Program-made: the position numbers and the translations under genes | The notes under the pieces: generated by a model | Database searches by the model: none | What the model was told of the DNA's origin: nothing | Seen by the model: the letters and a program-made list of their open reading frames with translations, nothing else | Assembly: GCF_001975985.1 (NCBI RefSeq) | Contig: NZ_MTQF01000010.1 | Span: forward strand, 124,001 to 188,000 | Length of the DNA stretch: 64,000 nucleotides | Reading direction: 5' to 3' | Origin: [Flexibacter] sp. ATCC 35103 | GTDB lineage: Bacteria > Bacteroidota > Bacteroidia > Flavobacteriales > Flavobacteriaceae | Part shown: positions 60,472-64,000 of the stretch, piece after piece | How the letters are laid out: every line of letters begins with the position of its first letter | Position numbering within the stretch: position 1 is the first letter of the stretch

Positions 60472-60613
60472 GCGTTTTTTGAAATAAAATGAAATATTTT
60501 TTAGCTTTTTTATTTAGTAATCTATTTTTCAGCTTCTTAAAAAATGAAAAAAAATGCTATTTCCTTATATTTAGTTAAAAATACAGATGGCAAACTCTAA
60601 TTTATAATAATCC

Positions 60614-60644
60614 TTTGTATTCATTTGCTATAATCATACATTTG
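60614..60644 (+). promoter_or_regulatory. promoter of the MsbA-like gene
   Basis: TTTG (60614-60617), 19 bases, then TACATTTG (60637-60644), followed by the ATG at 60667. Confidence 0.85.
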
Positions 60645-60666
60645 TAAACCTTAATTGTATACTCAA

Positions 60667-62454
60667 ATGGCAAGATTTAAAGAAAATGATTTACCAAAAT
60701 CAAAAATAACCGCTACTTCACTTAACAAAGCAACTATAATATTCAAATACGCCGGAAAGCACCAATGGAAATTTTATGTTGGCTTGGTTTTCCTTTTACT
60801 TACAGGAGCCACTGCCCTCGCCTTTCCTAAATTAATGGGAATGTTGATTGACTGTGTAAAAAATAAAGACAATGATCAGGCAAACAAAATTGCTTTAGGA
60901 TTAATTGTGATCTTATTTCTGCAATCGTTCTGTTCGTTTTTCAGATTGTCTTTGTTTGTTAATTTTACCGAAAACACATTAGCAAACCTGCGATTATCAC
61001 TATATACCAATTTAGTAAAACTGCCAATGACATTTTTCTCTCAAAAAAGAGTTGGAGAACTAAACAGTCGTATAAGTGCAGATATTACTCAGATCCAGGA
61101 TACGCTAACATCGACAATTGCCGAGTTTTTACGTCAATTTATACTTATTATAGGCGGGGTTATTTTATTGGCTACAGAAAGCTTTAAATTAACCTTATTA
61201 ATGTTGGCCGTAGTTCCTCTTGTAGCCGTTGCTGCTGTAATTTTTGGACGTTTTATTCGAAAATATTCAAAACAAGTTCAGGATCAGGTTGCAGAAAGCC
61301 AGGTTATTGTAGAAGAAACCATGCAGGGAATTAGTATCGTAAAAGCTTTTGCAAACGAATGGTACGAAGTTGCCCGTTATAAAGGTAAAATTAGCGAAGT
61401 TGTAAAACTGGCTATCAAAGGCGGTAAATATCGTGGTTACTTTGCATCGTTTATTATTTTCTGTTTATTTGGTGCTATCGTTGCTGTTGTGTGGTACGGA
61501 GTTCGGTTAAGTATTGCAGGCGAAATGAGCGTTGGACAATTAATTTCATTTGTATTGTATTCGACATTTGTTGGCGCTTCATTTGGTGGAATTGCCGAGT
61601 TATATGCACAAATTCAAAAAGCAATTGGCGCTACCGAAAGAGTTTTTGAATTATTAGAAGAAACTCCGGAGAAAATAAATGCAGTACAAAATAGTACTCC
61701 ACTAGAAAAAATAAAAGGAAATGTATCTTTCAAAAATGTAGCTTTTAACTATCCTTCAAGAAAAGAAGTTCAGGTATTAAAAGATGTGAATTTTACTGCT
61801 GAATTTGGACAAAAAATCGCGATTGTAGGTCCAAGTGGCGCCGGAAAATCTACTATTTCTTCCCTTTTACTGCGTTTCTATGATATTAGTTCAGGAGAAA
61901 TCACAGTTGACGGAAAAAATATCTACGATTATGATCTTGAAAATCTTCGTGGTAATATGAGTATTGTTCCTCAGGATGTAATTTTATTTGGCGGAACCAT
62001 CAAGGAAAATATTGCATACGGAAAACCAGATGCAACCAATGAAGAAATTATCCTGGCTGCAAAACAAGCAAATGCTTTTAATTTTGTAGAAGGTTTCCCT
62101 GAGAAATTTGAAACTGTCGTAGGAGAACGCGGCGTAAAATTATCCGGAGGACAACGCCAGCGTATTGCAATTGCCAGAGCATTGCTTAAAAATCCAAGTA
62201 TTTTGATATTAGATGAAGCAACATCATCTTTAGACAGCGAAAGCGAAAAATTAGTTCAGGAAGCGTTAGAAGTTTTAATGGAAGGAAGAACAAGTATTAT
62301 TATTGCTCACCGCCTTTCGACTATTAGAAACGCTGATAAAATATTAGTTTTAGATAACGGAAAAATAACCGAAGAAGGAACGCATCAGGAATTAATAAAT
62401 CTCGAAAACGGAACCTATAAAAACCTAAGTAATCTTCAGTTTAGTAATTATTAG
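60667..62454 (+). CDS. MsbA-like ABC exporter (permease-ATPase fusion)
   Basis: 595 residues from the ATG at 60667 (MARFKENDLPKSK); the earlier TTG at 60655 would precede it by four codons. Six hydrophobic helices (about 30-320) form the ABC_membrane domain. The C-terminal ATPase has GPSGAGKST (Walker A), LSGGQRQRIAIARALLKNPSILILDEATSSLD (signature, Walker B). Half-transporter that would dimerise to export lipids or drugs. Substrate unknown. Confidence 0.93.
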   Translation: MARFKENDLPKSKITATSLNKATIIFKYAGKHQWKFYVGLVFLLLTGATALAFPKLMGMLIDCVKNKDNDQANKIALGLIVILFLQSFCSFFRLSLFVNFTENTLANLRLSLYTNLVKLPMTFFSQKRVGELNSRISADITQIQDTLTSTIAEFLRQFILIIGGVILLATESFKLTLLMLAVVPLVAVAAVIFGRFIRKYSKQVQDQVAESQVIVEETMQGISIVKAFANEWYEVARYKGKISEVVKLAIKGGKYRGYFASFIIFCLFGAIVAVVWYGVRLSIAGEMSVGQLISFVLYSTFVGASFGGIAELYAQIQKAIGATERVFELLEETPEKINAVQNSTPLEKIKGNVSFKNVAFNYPSRKEVQVLKDVNFTAEFGQKIAIVGPSGAGKSTISSLLLRFYDISSGEITVDGKNIYDYDLENLRGNMSIVPQDVILFGGTIKENIAYGKPDATNEEIILAAKQANAFNFVEGFPEKFETVVGERGVKLSGGQRQRIAIARALLKNPSILILDEATSSLDSESEKLVQEALEVLMEGRTSIIIAHRLSTIRNADKILVLDNGKITEEGTHQELINLENGTYKNLSNLQFSNY

Positions 62455-62480
62455 TTAGAAAATCCTAAACCTCAAAATTA

Positions 62481-62511
62481 AACCCGACAGGTTTTTAAAA
62501 CCTGTCGGGTT
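62481..62511. repeat. AACCCGACAGG palindromic repeat
   Basis: AACCCGACAGG (62481-62491) is perfectly complementary to 62501-62511 with a 9-base loop TTTTTAAAA. I recall this word pair as an abundant intergenic repeat in Bacteroidota. It stands between the ABC stop codon and a second terminator. Confidence 0.7.
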
Positions 62512-62524
62512 AAAAAAAGTGCAT

Positions 62525-62586
62525 AAAAAAGCTCCAATGCAAATTGGAGCTTTTTTATGTAAACTGTAAACTGAGACTGAAAACTA
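62525..62586. terminator. bidirectional terminator plus stop-codon repeat of proline dehydrogenase
   Basis: AAAAAAGCTCCAAT / ATTGGAGCTTTTTT (62525-62538 and 62543-62556) with loop GCAA. The CTGAGACTGAAAACTA at 62571-62586 matches the right arm at 21183-21199, and its last three bases are the minus-strand TAG of proline dehydrogenase. Confidence 0.85.
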
Positions 62587-63753
62587 TTTCCCTTTCCTTC
62601 TCTTACGTTCTGCTTTTATCATCGATAATTCACGGCTTGTCTGACCCGCTACAGAAGTATTTTCTTCGGCACGACGAATCAAATAAGGCATAACATCTTT
62701 TACAGGGCCAAATGGCAAATATTTCGCTACATTATAACCATTTTCGGCAAGGTTGTAACTAATATTATCACTCATTCCGTACAATTGTCCAAACCATATT
62801 TTATTATCGTTTTTCGCAATTCCTTTTTCCTGCATCATTTCCATCAATTTATAAGAACTCAATTCATTGTGAGTTCCCGCAAAAATTGACATTATTTCTA
62901 AATGCTCTAACATATAATGTACAGCAGCATCATAATTAATATCTGTAGCTTCTTTAGAAACACAAATTGGCGAAACATAATTTTTTTCTTCTGCTCTTTT
63001 GTTTTCTTTTTCCATGTAAGCACCACGAACCAGTTTCATTCCAATAAAAAAGCCTTCAGTTTTAGCCACTTCATGCAATTTTTTTAAATAATCCAGACGG
63101 TCCCAACGGTACATTTGCAAAGTATTAAATACGATTGCTTTCTCCTTATTATACTTACGCATCATATCAGTAACAAGATCATCAGCGGCATCCTGCATCC
63201 AGCTTTCTTCACCATCAATCAATAAAGCCACATCTTTTTTATGTGCTTCACCACAAACCTGGTCAAAACGGGCCACTACTCTATCCCACTCTGCTTGTTC
63301 TGCAGGAGTCAAAGTTTGTTTTTCGCCTAATTTCTCATACAATTCAAAACGTCCAAAACCTGTTGGTTTAAAAACAGCAAACGGAATCGCCAAACGTTCT
63401 TTAGCAAATTCAATTGTTTTTAAAGTCATTTGTAAAGCAGCGTCAAATTGCTCTTCTTCCTCTTTTCCTTCAACAGAATAATCTAAAACAGATGAAACAC
63501 CTTTGGTAAACATTTTATCTACCACTGTAATACAATCGTTCTCGTTTACGCCACCACAAAAATGGTCAAAAACAGTTGCACGAATTAATCCTTCTACAGG
63601 AAGATTTGCTTTGATGGCAAAATTGGTAACAGCAGTTCCTATCCTTACTAAAGGTTGGCTGTCGATCATTTTAAAAAGAAAATAAGCTCTATCAAGTTCT
63701 GTGTCGCTTTTTAGCGAAAATGCAACCTGAGTGTTATCGAATATTTTTTCCAT
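62584..63753 (-). CDS. proline dehydrogenase (standalone PRODH)
   Basis: Oxidises proline to pyrroline-5-carboxylate with FAD, passing electrons to quinone. I choose the ATG at 63753 (MEKIFDNTQVAFSLKSDTEL), 389 residues; a start at 63774 adds MHKKLTL. Motifs: FKPTGFGRFELYEKLG, GMKLVRGAYMEKENKRA (barrel strand with the substrate Arg/Lys), and LYGMSDNISYNLAENGYNVAKYLPFGPVKDVMPYLIRRAEEN at the C-terminus, typical of monofunctional PRODH. P5C dehydrogenase is not in the window. Confidence 0.95.
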   Translation of the reverse strand: MEKIFDNTQVAFSLKSDTELDRAYFLFKMIDSQPLVRIGTAVTNFAIKANLPVEGLIRATVFDHFCGGVNENDCITVVDKMFTKGVSSVLDYSVEGKEEEEQFDAALQMTLKTIEFAKERLAIPFAVFKPTGFGRFELYEKLGEKQTLTPAEQAEWDRVVARFDQVCGEAHKKDVALLIDGEESWMQDAADDLVTDMMRKYNKEKAIVFNTLQMYRWDRLDYLKKLHEVAKTEGFFIGMKLVRGAYMEKENKRAEEKNYVSPICVSKEATDINYDAAVHYMLEHLEIMSIFAGTHNELSSYKLMEMMQEKGIAKNDNKIWFGQLYGMSDNISYNLAENGYNVAKYLPFGPVKDVMPYLIRRAEENTSVAGQTSRELSMIKAERKRRKGK

Positions 63754-63771
63754 TAAGGTCAGTTTTTTGTG

Positions 63772-63779
63772 CAAATATA
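63772..63779 (-). promoter_or_regulatory. -7 element of proline dehydrogenase
   Basis: On the minus strand TATATTTG (63779-63772), matching TAnnTTTG, 18 bases before the chosen ATG. A short leader is implied. Nothing else is seen to the window end. Confidence 0.6.
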
Positions 63780-64000
63780 GATAGAGTTTTGAATATTATT
63801 TACTAAAACACAGCATAATTTTTAATATCGTTAATAAGATTAACTCAATTATTATATAAAGTGGTAAGAGTTTACTTCTTTATATAGATTCCCATTTAAA
63901 AAATCAAAATAAAGAGATCAAATCATTACTTAGAATCATTCGTTTTAAAACAAATTTGAGTCAAAGTTTGAATATTATTTAGTTAAAAATGCCTTATTTT

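Overview
The window reads as a stretch of chromosome from a Flavobacterium-like member of the Bacteroidota. The base composition is low-GC. Promoters fit the Bacteroidota pattern TTTG-N19-TAnnTTTG (seen before a tRNA-Val, an ArsR gene and an ABC exporter). Starts lack Shine-Dalgarno sequences, many signal peptides end in 'AQ', and family choices are typical of Flavobacteriia: long class II KARI, fused branched-chain E1, bacterial SUI1 protein, and a 7TM-AraC regulator. I see no prophage, insertion sequence, CRISPR array or rRNA. The species assignment is inference.

Layout. 1-5710: a valine/isoleucine biosynthesis operon ilvD-ilvB-ilvN-ilvC, preceded by the end of an Ile/Val-rich leader ORF and a terminator, so probably controlled by attenuation. 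5711-6045: a non-coding stretch with several hairpins and a terminator, a candidate structured RNA. 6206-10888: acetyl-CoA synthetase facing a cyclic-nucleotide/CBS/DUF294 signalling protein and a DnaQ-like protein with a degraded active site. 11255-21139: housekeeping and accessory genes (Bcr-type efflux, NDH-2, two SF2 helicases, GNAT, MscS-type channel), with intergenic repeats. 21197-24480: small lipoprotein, unknown proteins, Crp/Fnr regulator and a quinone-oxidoreductase-like enzyme, among copies of a palindromic AT-rich element. 24790-28577: DUF885 lipoprotein and fused 2-oxoisovalerate dehydrogenase E1. 28950-34745: a 2OG-Fe(II)-type oxygenase, SUI1, nucleoside phosphorylase, DinB, VOC, DUF4265, a cytosolic orphan binding-protein-fold protein and a transglutaminase-like membrane protein.

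34978-39138: lipoprotein, ABC-F ATPase behind a leader that can mask its start codon, and an ArsR-SRPBCC-DoxX-DUF4256 cluster with twin operators. 39324-46472: mainly uncharacterised accessory genes, including a divergent endonuclease V, a ChaA antiporter and a secreted HExxH protein. 46771-51167: serine hydrolase, 7TM-AraC regulator, NTF2-like protein and a DJ-1/NTF2 fusion. 51277-55727: PQQ-type propeller, two tandem paralogous secreted proteins, a lipoprotein with a JAMM/RadC-like HxHP...SxxD motif, and an XRE regulator. 55852-63753: MarR, VOC, hydrolase, GNAT, an orphan protein, tRNA-Val, an MsbA-like ABC exporter and proline dehydrogenase.

The best candidates for something undescribed are the ilvD leader, the structured RNA after ilvC, the degenerate exonuclease beside DUF294, the ABC-F leader, the JAMM-like lipoprotein locus at 52.8-55.2 kb, and short intergenic repeat families, some of which sit exactly on stop codons.
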